Assembly: GCA_024959975.1 (NCBI GenBank) | Contig: JANXFM010000090.1 | Span: 1-7,627 of the forward strand | DNA: 7,627 nt | Reading direction: 5' to 3' | Source of the DNA: Flavobacteriales bacterium | Lineage (GTDB): Bacteria; Bacteroidota; Bacteroidia; Flavobacteriales; UBA7430 | In this document: in pieces, positions 1 to 4,967 of the stretch | Layout: every line of letters starts with the position of its first letter | Position numbering within the stretch: the first letter of the stretch is position 1 | Made by a program: the position numbers and the translations under genes | Notes under the pieces: generated by a model | The model's database searches: none | The model's input: only the letters and a program-made list of their open reading frames with translations | What the model was told of the DNA's origin: nothing

Positions 1-744
1 TGATACTTTGGAATCAATAATTAAGTTTTTGTGATCGGGCAGATCAATGATGCAGTCAGGCCGTTTGTCGTTCCCCTCCTCATCTTTCATAGAATTCTGT
101 GTACGGAAATGAACCCCCTTATTTAAACCCGATTTCTCAAGTAAAACTTCCAACTGCAATTCGCCCCAATCCCCTTGAACTTTAGAATCGCCTTTAAGAG
201 CTTTTGCCAGATTATTGGCATCTTCACTAATTTGTAAGTTGGCTTTTTGCAACAGTTTTATTTGCTCAGAAAGGCGGCCTCTGTTTTCTTGGTCTTTAAC
301 GTATTTATCTTCCACACTCGCTTCGAAACTTTTAATTTTTTCGCCCAGAGGTTTTAGAATTTGATCGATATTTTTCTGGTTTTGCTCGGCAAACTTTTCT
401 GATTTCTTCTCTAAGATCTGATTTGCCATATTTTCGAATTGCGTTTGCAACTGCTTTTGTTGCTCAATTAAACGCTTACCTTCCTCATCGAGTTTTGAAT
501 TTAACGTGTCGATGAGCGTGTTTTTTGAAGAAACATCTGCCTTTAAATTTCCAATCAGTTCTTCCTTTTCGCGATTTTCTTTTTCTACTTTTTCAGAACG
601 CTCTTTTTCGGAAGCATAAAGCTCCTTCGAAACATATTTATTCAAGTCTGCACCATGACTGTTTTTTGATGTTTTGCTTCTGCTGTACAAAACACCAATG
701 CTGATTCCGGCAGCCAATCCAATGAGTAAGTAGAGTATTTCCAT
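1..744 (-). CDS. rmuC: DNA recombination protein RmuC, N-terminal part (3' end outside window)
   Basis: The open frame reads leftward from ATG at 744 to the window edge, giving 248 residues with no stop, so roughly the C-terminal half is missing (RmuC proteins are usually about 400-500 aa). Residues 2-20 form one hydrophobic segment (a membrane anchor), followed by a charged, Glu/Lys-rich coiled-coil region at about 35-150. The RmuC domain then begins: GDWGE at 191-195, RPD at 228-230 and DSK at 244-246, the last two resembling the acidic/Lys positions of a PD-(D/E)XK nuclease fold. RmuC is a predicted nuclease-like protein that limits rearrangements at inverted repeats; its biochemical activity is not well defined. 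It starts 21 nt after the ung stop, so the two probably share a transcript. The family call is firm; the catalytic reading is inference. Confidence 0.93.
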   Translation of the reverse strand, partial: MEILYLLIGLAAGISIGVLYSRSKTSKNSHGADLNKYVSKELYASEKERSEKVEKENREKEELIGNLKADVSSKNTLIDTLNSKLDEEGKRLIEQQKQLQTQFENMANQILEKKSEKFAEQNQKNIDQILKPLGEKIKSFEASVEDKYVKDQENRGRLSEQIKLLQKANLQISEDANNLAKALKGDSKVQGDWGELQLEVLLEKSGLNKGVHFRTQNSMKDEEGNDKRPDCIIDLPDHKNLIIDSKVS

Positions 745-765
745 AATTATCTTTTATGCGAAGAT

Positions 766-1467
766 CTAATCTAAGATTGACAATTGCTGACAATCATCAG
801 CTAAATTCCAATCAATAGTTTCTTTGCTCACCGAAGTTAAGTATTCATTGCATTTAGAAAAAGGTTTGGAGTCAAAGAATCCATTTCGCGCTGAAAAAGG
901 CGATGGATGCACCGATCTGATGATGAAATGTTTCTTTTCATCGATCAATTTAACCTTCTGTTGAGCGAAATTCCCCCAAAGAATAAAGACGATATGTTCG
1001 CATTTTTCAGAGATCAGCGTAATAATTTTATCGGTAAACATTTCCCATCCCTTTTTTTGGTGTGATCCCGGTTCGTGTGCTCTTACGCTCAATGTCGCAT
1101 TTAAAAGCAAAACACCTTGTTCTGTCCACGGTTCCAAATTTCCGGAAGTAGGAACCTTGCAAGCCATGTCGCTTTGCAACTCTTTGAAAATATTTTTTAG
1201 TGAAGGAGGGATTTTGATACCATTGGGTACTGAAAAACTTAAGCCATTTGCCTGACTGTGATTGTGATACGGGTCCTGACCCAGAATGACCACTTTCACT
1301 TCTTCAAGACTTGTTTTATTAAGCGCTGCAAAAGTTAATTCGGAAGGTGGAAAAACGCTGTGTGTTTTTCTTTCATTTTCTACAAACGAAGAAAGCGTTT
1401 TGAAATAGTCTTTTTCAAATTCGTTTTTCAAATATTTTTTCCACGAAGCGTTTAAGGTTTCAACCAT
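766..1467 (-). CDS. ung: Uracil-DNA glycosylase (family 1 UNG)
   Basis: A complete 233-aa protein of normal family length. It removes uracil from DNA to start base-excision repair in the cytoplasm. Visible motifs are the water-activating loop GQDPYH at 63-68 with catalytic Asp65, the uracil-stacking Phe in LSFSV (76-80), the VLLLN strand at 119-123 ending in the uracil-contacting Asn123, the AHEPGSH segment (130-136), and the HPSP minor-groove loop at 187-190 with catalytic His187. The residue after HPSP is Phe191, where the canonical loop has Leu, the residue that pushes into the DNA base stack. The start ATG gives the usual N-terminal length. rmuC follows 21 nt downstream on the same strand. 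A TATTTTTG element lies only 4 nt upstream of the ATG. Confidence 0.97.
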   Translation of the reverse strand: MVETLNASWKKYLKNEFEKDYFKTLSSFVENERKTHSVFPPSELTFAALNKTSLEEVKVVILGQDPYHNHSQANGLSFSVPNGIKIPPSLKNIFKELQSDMACKVPTSGNLEPWTEQGVLLLNATLSVRAHEPGSHQKKGWEMFTDKIITLISEKCEHIVFILWGNFAQQKVKLIDEKKHFIIRSVHPSPFSARNGFFDSKPFSKCNEYLTSVSKETIDWNLADDCQQLSILD

Positions 1468-1471
1468 ACAT

Positions 1472-1479
1472 CAAAAATA
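1472..1479 (-). promoter_or_regulatory. Possible -7 element (TAnnTTTG) of ung
   Basis: On the minus strand TATTTTTG matches the Bacteroidota -7 consensus TAnnTTTG. Its final G is 4 nt before the ung ATG, so initiation at the usual distance would fall at or next to the start codon and give a leaderless mRNA. No clear TTG -33 element is seen about 19 nt upstream, so a chance match in A/T-rich DNA is possible. Confidence 0.35.
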
Positions 1480-1493
1480 AGTGATTTATGTGA

Positions 1494-1514
1494 TTGGTTG
1501 TTAGTTGTTGGTTG
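1494..1514. repeat. Three-unit 7-bp tandem repeat
   Basis: Three consecutive heptamers, TTGGTTG, TTAGTTG and TTGGTTG, differ at one position. They lie in the divergent gap between ung and the small lipoprotein gene. The same 7-bp periodicity, with a different unit, is seen in the other long intergenic region (4157-4191). The 190-bp gap (1468-1657) otherwise holds the promoter at 1605-1633 and a weak 7-bp hairpin at 1572-1590. I see no further gene in it. Confidence 0.7.
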
Positions 1515-1604
1515 TTTTCATCCTGAGTCTTATGGTAACAATTTGTGACCTTCAAGATTTTCGATCTATTTTAAAGGCGAGGTGTCTTTATTTTATGGCA
1601 TTCC

Positions 1605-1633
1605 TTTTGCCTGATAAAAATTTAGTATTTTTG
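1605..1633 (+). promoter_or_regulatory. Putative Bacteroidota-type promoter of the lipoprotein-ytxJ unit
   Basis: TATTTTTG at 1626-1633 matches the -7 consensus TAnnTTTG, with TTTTG at 1605-1609 as a possible -33 element 16 nt upstream, slightly shorter than the usual spacing. Transcription would begin near 1640, leaving a short A-rich leader before the ATG at 1658. No Shine-Dalgarno sequence is visible, as is common in this phylum. Confidence 0.55.
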
Positions 1634-1657
1634 TTCCTTATTAAAAAACCGAAAAAC

Positions 1658-1777
1658 ATGAAAAAGCTTGTATTTATTGCCGCTTTGTTTATTGTTGCTT
1701 TGGCTGTTCAGTCTTGTTGTGTAAAGGCTAAATGTCCGGGTGTAACACAAATTGAAGCACCACAAAGAAATTCGTAA
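1658..1777 (+). CDS. Very small cysteine-rich lipoprotein (39 aa), function unknown
   Basis: The protein starts MKKLVFIAAL and has a textbook lipoprotein signal: Lys2-Lys3, a hydrophobic core at 4-17, and a lipobox VQSC ending at Cys20. Cleavage would leave only about 20 residues, starting Cys-Cys and including Cys26 (a CCx4C pattern), so the mature product is a lipidated peptide with two free cysteines beside the lipidated one. I chose this ATG rather than an upstream TTG at 1505 because it gives a signal peptide at the N terminus, follows an A-rich leader, and lies downstream of the promoter at 1605-1633. Its TAA is immediately followed by the ATG of the bacilliredoxin gene, which implies translational coupling. 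I recognise no named family. It could be a short redox or metal-contact lipoprotein or a gene retained mainly for coupling; both are guesses. Confidence 0.75.
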   Translation: MKKLVFIAALFIVALAVQSCCVKAKCPGVTQIEAPQRNS

Positions 1778-2098
1778 ATGAATTGGATAGCCCTTAAAGA
1801 CTATTCACAAATAAGCGAGGCTCTGGAACGATCAGAGCCTTTTCTTGTGTTTAAGCACAGCACACGTTGTTCTATTTCGAGCATGGCAAAAAGTCGTTTA
1901 GAACGAAATTTTGACTTGGATGGTGTACAGGCATTTTATTTGGATCTGATTACCTATCGGTCAATTTCCGATCAATTGGTTTTAGATTTCAATGTAGCAC
2001 ATCAATCGCCACAACTATTGTTTATTCAAAAAGGAAACTGCACCTACCATGCATCACATAATTCAATAGACCTGGAAGCGATAAAAGCAAAACTTTAG
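1778..2098 (+). CDS. ytxJ: Monothiol bacilliredoxin-like protein, YtxJ family
   Basis: A complete 106-aa, thioredoxin-fold, cytosolic protein with no signal peptide. The segment KHSTRCSISS (26-35) carries a single redox-active Cys31 at the N terminus of a helix, where thioredoxins have CxxC, and QSP at 76-78 supplies the cis-proline. The segment YLDLITYRSIS around 54-64 and ASHNSID near 92-98 also fit the YtxJ family. In Firmicutes, YtxJ (BrxC) is a bacillithiol-linked redox protein that acts on S-bacillithiolated proteins. Many Bacteroidota make bacillithiol, so the same role is likely here. The ATG directly abuts the stop of the small lipoprotein (TAAATG). lipA begins 49 nt downstream with no terminator between, so partial co-transcription is plausible. 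Family assignment is confident; the substrate is unknown. Confidence 0.88.
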   Translation: MNWIALKDYSQISEALERSEPFLVFKHSTRCSISSMAKSRLERNFDLDGVQAFYLDLITYRSISDQLVLDFNVAHQSPQLLFIQKGNCTYHASHNSIDLEAIKAKL

Positions 2099-2121
2099 AT
2101 ACACATTCATAGGATATTCCC

Positions 2122-2129
2122 TAATTTTG
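2122..2129 (+). promoter_or_regulatory. Possible -7 element (TAnnTTTG) of lipA
   Basis: TAATTTTG matches TAnnTTTG and ends 18 nt before the chosen lipA ATG at 2148, allowing a short leader. Only a poor -33 candidate (TTTAG at 2094-2098) lies upstream. The TTG inside this element could be misread as a lipA start codon, which would add seven residues. The ATG at 2148 is preferred. Confidence 0.45.
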
Positions 2130-2147
2130 TCCCGTAAAACGGAATCG

Positions 2148-3023
2148 ATGGCAACAGAGACTACCATAGAGAAAAAAGAAAAGCAACAAGGTAAACCAAA
2201 GTGGTTACGCGTTAAGCTACCTACAGGTCAGAGCTACAAAAAAGTTCGTAAGTTGGTTACGGATCATAAGCTTCATACCATTTGTGAAAGTGGGAACTGT
2301 CCGAATATGGGTGAATGTTGGGGCGCAGGTACTGCCACGTTTATGATCTTGGGGAACATCTGTACCCGATCTTGTGGTTTTTGTGCAGTAGCTACGGGAA
2401 AACCTTTAGCGGTAGATTGGGCTGAGCCAGAAAGAGTAGCGAGGTCTGTAAAATTGATGGAAGTAAAACATGCCGTTATCACTTCTGTAGATCGCGATGA
2501 TCTCAAGGACGGTGGTTCTATCATATGGGCAGATACAGTTAAAGCCATTCGAAGAGTAAGTCCGACTACGACTATGGAAACACTAATTCCCGATTTTAAA
2601 GGGGACAAAGGTCAGATTCAACGTATTGTTGATGTAGCTCCGGAAGTTGTTTCTCACAATATTGAAACCGTTAAACGCTTAACACGTTCTGTTCGCATAC
2701 AAGCTCGTTACGAACGTTCTTTAGAAGTTTTGAAATATCTGAAAGAAGGTGGTATGCGTACCAAAACAGGCATTATGCTTGGTTTAGGTGAAACCGAAGC
2801 AGAGGTTATTGAAGCCATGAAGGACCTGGTAGGGGTTGGATTGGATGTACTAACACTTGGTCAATATTTACAACCCACACCCAAACACCTTTCAGTAAAA
2901 GAATTTGTCACCCCTGAGCAGTTTGCCAAGTACAAAGAAATTGGCCTGGAATTGGGAATTCAATACGTAGAAAGCGGACCTTTGGTAAGGTCATCGTACA
3001 AAGCAGAAAAACATTTAAAATAA
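2148..3023 (+). CDS. lipA: Lipoyl synthase (radical SAM)
   Basis: From the ATG at 2148 the protein has 291 aa. It inserts two sulfurs into protein-bound octanoyl chains, making the lipoyl cofactor of pyruvate and 2-oxoglutarate dehydrogenases and the glycine cleavage H protein. Both cluster motifs are intact: the auxiliary [4Fe-4S] site Cx4Cx5C (Cys46, Cys51, Cys57) and the radical SAM Cx3Cx2C (Cys72, Cys76, Cys79). The C-terminal RSSY at 281-284 contains the conserved serine that ligates the auxiliary cluster. The KPKWLRVKLPTG stretch near the N terminus (about 16-27) is also typical. A TTG seven codons upstream is in frame, but it falls within a promoter-like TAATTTTG element and adds nothing conserved. 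The gene follows a bacilliredoxin and ends just before a strong terminator. Confidence 0.97.
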   Translation: MATETTIEKKEKQQGKPKWLRVKLPTGQSYKKVRKLVTDHKLHTICESGNCPNMGECWGAGTATFMILGNICTRSCGFCAVATGKPLAVDWAEPERVARSVKLMEVKHAVITSVDRDDLKDGGSIIWADTVKAIRRVSPTTTMETLIPDFKGDKGQIQRIVDVAPEVVSHNIETVKRLTRSVRIQARYERSLEVLKYLKEGGMRTKTGIMLGLGETEAEVIEAMKDLVGVGLDVLTLGQYLQPTPKHLSVKEFVTPEQFAKYKEIGLELGIQYVESGPLVRSSYKAEKHLK

Positions 3024-3024
3024 T

Positions 3025-3048
3025 AAAGAGGCTGCTGCCTCTTTTTTT
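3025..3048 (+). terminator. Intrinsic terminator of lipA
   Basis: A perfect 8-bp stem, AAAGAGGC (3025-3032) with GCCTCTTT (3037-3044), closes a TGCT loop and merges into a run of seven T (3042-3048). It begins one base after the lipA stop codon. Its T-tract runs directly into a TAGTTTTG promoter-like element in front of gap. Confidence 0.92.
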
Positions 3049-3055
3049 AGTTTTG
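3048..3055 (+). promoter_or_regulatory. Possible -7 element (TAnnTTTG) of gap
   Basis: TAGTTTTG matches TAnnTTTG. It starts on the last T of the lipA terminator and ends 4 nt before the gap ATG, so a transcript from it would start at or near the start codon. The -33 region would lie inside the terminator hairpin and shows no TTG, which weakens the call. The alternative is read-through from lipA. Confidence 0.35.
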
Positions 3056-3059
3056 AATT

Positions 3060-4055
3060 ATGAAAAATATTAAAATAGGTATTAATGGATTTGGAAGAAT
3101 AGGCAGAACCCTTTTTCGTGTATTGCAAGAGCGCGAAGGAGTGGAGGTTGTTGCTGTTAATGATGTGGCGGATGCAAGATCCTTAGCTCATCTTTTAAAA
3201 TACGATTCCGTCCACGGAACATTTAATGCCGACATTAAGGTTTCAGATAAAGCCATACTTGTTGACGGCCGGTCTGTTACATTGACCCATGAGTCAGCAT
3301 TAGAAAACCTTTCGTGGACAAACTGCGATGTGGTTATTGAATCTACGGGTAAGTTTCTCACGAAATCCGATCTGGAAAAGCATATCAAGGCAGGAGTTAA
3401 AAAGGTAATTTTGGCAGCCTCATCTAAAGGAGACGATGTGAAGATGGTCGTTTTGGGTGTCAATGATCACATGATAAATAATCGTGATGTCATCCTGTCC
3501 AACGCATCTTGTACAACCAATTGTGCTGCACCCATGGTGCAACTTATCGACGAAAATTTTGGCGTAGAGCAGGCCTACATCACTACCGTGCATTCCTACA
3601 CCAAAGATCAAAGTTTACAAGATACTCCACATAAAGATCTGCGAAGAGCCAGAGCAGGAGCCTTATCCATTATTCCTACCACTACCGGTGCAGCAAAAGC
3701 CATTACAAAAATATTTCCTCACCTTGAAATAGGAGGTTGTGGTATGCGAGTACCGGTGCCCAACGGTTCTTTAACGGATATTACATTTATCGTCAAAAAA
3801 GAATGTACCATAGAAGAGGTAAATCAAGTCTTTTTGAAGGCATCTAAAGGATCTCACCGAGGTTTTTTAGCGTACACTGAAGACCCTATTGTTTCTGCGG
3901 ATGTTTTAGGGAATCCGGCTTCGTCTTTGTTTGATGCTCAGCTGACTTCTGTACTTGGTAAAATGGTGAAAATTGTTTCCTGGTACGACAATGAGATGGG
4001 CTATTCAAATCGTTTGGCTGATCTGATAAAAAAGGTGAGTCACCAGACTCTCTAA
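3060..4055 (+). CDS. gap: Type I glyceraldehyde-3-phosphate dehydrogenase
   Basis: A complete 331-aa cytosolic enzyme that oxidises glyceraldehyde 3-phosphate to 1,3-bisphosphoglycerate in glycolysis, or runs in reverse in gluconeogenesis. The NAD-binding Rossmann loop INGFGRIGR is at 8-16, and Asn34-Asp35 at the end of the second strand suggests NAD rather than NADP preference. The active-site segment SNASCTTNC is at 147-155 with nucleophile Cys151, and the base His178 sits in TTVHSYT. The phosphate-binding stretch is DLRRARAG (193-200), and the C-terminal WYDNEMGYSNR (around 308-318) is conserved. No truncation is seen. It follows the lipA terminator closely and converges on lpxH. Bacteroidota often carry more than one gap paralogue; whether this is the glycolytic or the gluconeogenic form cannot be told from sequence alone. 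Confidence 0.97.
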   Translation: MKNIKIGINGFGRIGRTLFRVLQEREGVEVVAVNDVADARSLAHLLKYDSVHGTFNADIKVSDKAILVDGRSVTLTHESALENLSWTNCDVVIESTGKFLTKSDLEKHIKAGVKKVILAASSKGDDVKMVVLGVNDHMINNRDVILSNASCTTNCAAPMVQLIDENFGVEQAYITTVHSYTKDQSLQDTPHKDLRRARAGALSIIPTTTGAAKAITKIFPHLEIGGCGMRVPVPNGSLTDITFIVKKECTIEEVNQVFLKASKGSHRGFLAYTEDPIVSADVLGNPASSLFDAQLTSVLGKMVKIVSWYDNEMGYSNRLADLIKKVSHQTL

Positions 4056-4083
4056 TTTGTCATCCTGTCTCGATAACTGTTCG

Positions 4084-4100
4084 AACAAAAGTTTGTTTTT
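4084..4100 (+). terminator. Weak candidate terminator of gap
   Basis: The inverted repeat AACAAA (4084-4089) and TTTGTT (4092-4097) is followed by T residues through 4100. It is A/T-rich with a loop of only two bases, or four if the innermost pair opens, so it would be unstable. It is the first hairpin plus T-run after the gap stop. Confidence 0.25.
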
Positions 4101-4112
4101 GGTTTTGTGTCA

Positions 4113-4131
4113 CAAAGGCTTACAGCTTTTG
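4113..4131 (+). other. Hairpin in the gap/lpxH convergent region
   Basis: CAAAGGCT (4113-4120) pairs with AGCTTTTG (4124-4131) around a TAC loop. This gives 8 bp on the plus-strand RNA including one G-U pair; on the minus strand the same position is a mismatch. Just upstream lies a 13-bp palindrome, TTTGTG-T-CACAAA (4104-4116), which overlaps the left arm. It may help end gap transcripts, but no long T-run follows. Confidence 0.35.
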
Positions 4132-4142
4132 TTGGTTAGTCT

Positions 4143-4157
4143 CACCCCTTCGGAGTG
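4143..4157 (-). other. Small hairpin downstream of lpxH
   Basis: On the minus-strand RNA, CACTCC (4157-4152) pairs fully with GGGGTG (4148-4143), including one U-G pair, around a GAA loop. On the plus strand the same position is a C-A mismatch, so the structure favours the lpxH transcript. No T-run follows it, so it is not a standard intrinsic terminator. Confidence 0.3.
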
Positions 4158-4191
4158 CTGATTACTGATACCTGAAAGCTGATTGCTAGTT
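4157..4191. repeat. Five-unit degenerate 7-bp tandem repeat
   Basis: Five consecutive heptamers fill 35 bp without slippage: GCTGATT, ACTGATA, CCTGAAA, GCTGATT and GCTAGTT. Four of the five keep CTGA at positions 2-5. The block ends on the last base of the lpxH stop codon. A second 7-bp-period repeat is found at 1494-1514. Confidence 0.75.
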
Positions 4192-4967
4192 TAATGGTTT
4201 ACCGGTTTCGAGAACTTCGAGTCGTAGAAATTCAGGTTGAGAAGCCCATTTTCCATGACACCATAAGAATTGTAGTTTACCCACTCACCCAGATTAATGT
4301 ATTGACTATTATCGGAGAGTTTTATGTCCAAAGGAAGGTGTCTGTGCCCGAAAATAAAATAGTCGAAATGTTCTTTAGTTAAAACATCTTTGGAATAACG
4401 AACCAGCCATTCATTTTCTTCGCCTTTGAAGATCTCATCAGTATCGACATTGGAAATTCTGCTTTTGTCCGAAAAATAGCTTGCTAACCAAAAAGAAGCA
4501 TTAGGGTGCAGTCTCGAAAAAAGCCATTGACAAATACGATTCGTAAATATTTTTTTCAAAAATTTGTAGCCCTTATCTCCGGGTCCTAAACCATCGCCGT
4601 GTCCGATAAAGCATTTTTTTCCTTGTAGTTCAACTTGTATTGGGGCTCGGTGAACCTGTAATCCAATCTCTTTTTCCAGATAGCCAAAAGTCCACAAATC
4701 GTGATTTCCCGTAAAGAAGTGAACAGGGATTCCTGCATCACAAATTTCCGCGAGCTTTCCCAAAATACGCACATGACCACGAGGTGCAGCACGCTTCCAT
4801 TCAAACCAAAAGTCGAACACATCGCCTACCAAATAAATTTCTTTGGCATCCTTTTGAATTTCATTTAGCCAGGAAATGATCTTGCGTTCTCTCTTGATAC
4901 TTTCTGCATGATCAGGAACTCCTAAATGAAAATCGGAGGCAAAATATGTTTTTGTTTTCAGCGACAT
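4191..4967 (-). CDS. lpxH: UDP-2,3-diacylglucosamine diphosphatase-like metallophosphoesterase
   Basis: 258 aa, complete. LpxH hydrolyses UDP-2,3-diacylglucosamine to lipid X and UMP at the inner face of the cytoplasmic membrane, a committed step of lipid A synthesis. The full set of dinuclear-metal motifs of calcineurin-like phosphoesterases is present: DFH (Asp12, His14), GDVFD (48-52), GNHD (87-90), His123 in GHGDGLGPGDKGYK, and GHRH (207-210). GDVFDFWFEW, and the stretch running from GHGDG to the Tyr-Lys pair, are features I associate with the LpxH/YbbF group rather than with generic phosphodiesterases. The ATG directly abuts the stop of the upstream TlpA-like lipoprotein gene. Substrate assignment is by family resemblance; related enzymes acting on other nucleotides cannot be fully excluded. 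Confidence 0.85.
   Translation of the reverse strand: MSLKTKTYFASDFHLGVPDHAESIKRERKIISWLNEIQKDAKEIYLVGDVFDFWFEWKRAAPRGHVRILGKLAEICDAGIPVHFFTGNHDLWTFGYLEKEIGLQVHRAPIQVELQGKKCFIGHGDGLGPGDKGYKFLKKIFTNRICQWLFSRLHPNASFWLASYFSDKSRISNVDTDEIFKGEENEWLVRYSKDVLTKEHFDYFIFGHRHLPLDIKLSDNSQYINLGEWVNYNSYGVMENGLLNLNFYDSKFSKPVNH

Noticed and set aside
1572..1590. Weak hairpin upstream of the small lipoprotein promoter as a terminator or riboswitch
   Set aside because: It has only seven pairs including a G-T, with a short A/T-rich flank and no conserved structure; it lies before the predicted transcription start.
1505..1657. In-frame extension of the small lipoprotein upstream to a TTG at 1505
   Set aside because: It would bury the lipoprotein signal peptide in the middle of the protein and would run through the promoter-like TATTTTTG at 1626-1633. 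The ATG at 1658 explains everything visible.
2127..2147. TTG start for lipA, seven codons upstream of the ATG
   Set aside because: The TTG is part of the TAATTTTG promoter-like element and the added residues show no conservation. The ATG at 2148 is the simpler start.
2273..2608. Open frame antisense to lipA
   Set aside because: It lies wholly within a strongly conserved radical SAM gene on the other strand, and its translation resembles no protein family.
3188..3611. Two open frames antisense to gap
   Set aside because: Both are shadows of a complete, well-conserved GAPDH, with no promoter or family signal of their own.
4056..4190. Small RNA, tRNA or attachment site in the gap/lpxH gap
   Set aside because: Only short hairpins and the heptamer array are present. 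There is no cloverleaf, no integrase nearby, and no promoter of TAnnTTTG type in the gap.
4586..4822. Alternative-frame open stretch inside lpxH
   Set aside because: The true frame carries all the metal-binding motifs; this one has no recognisable features.
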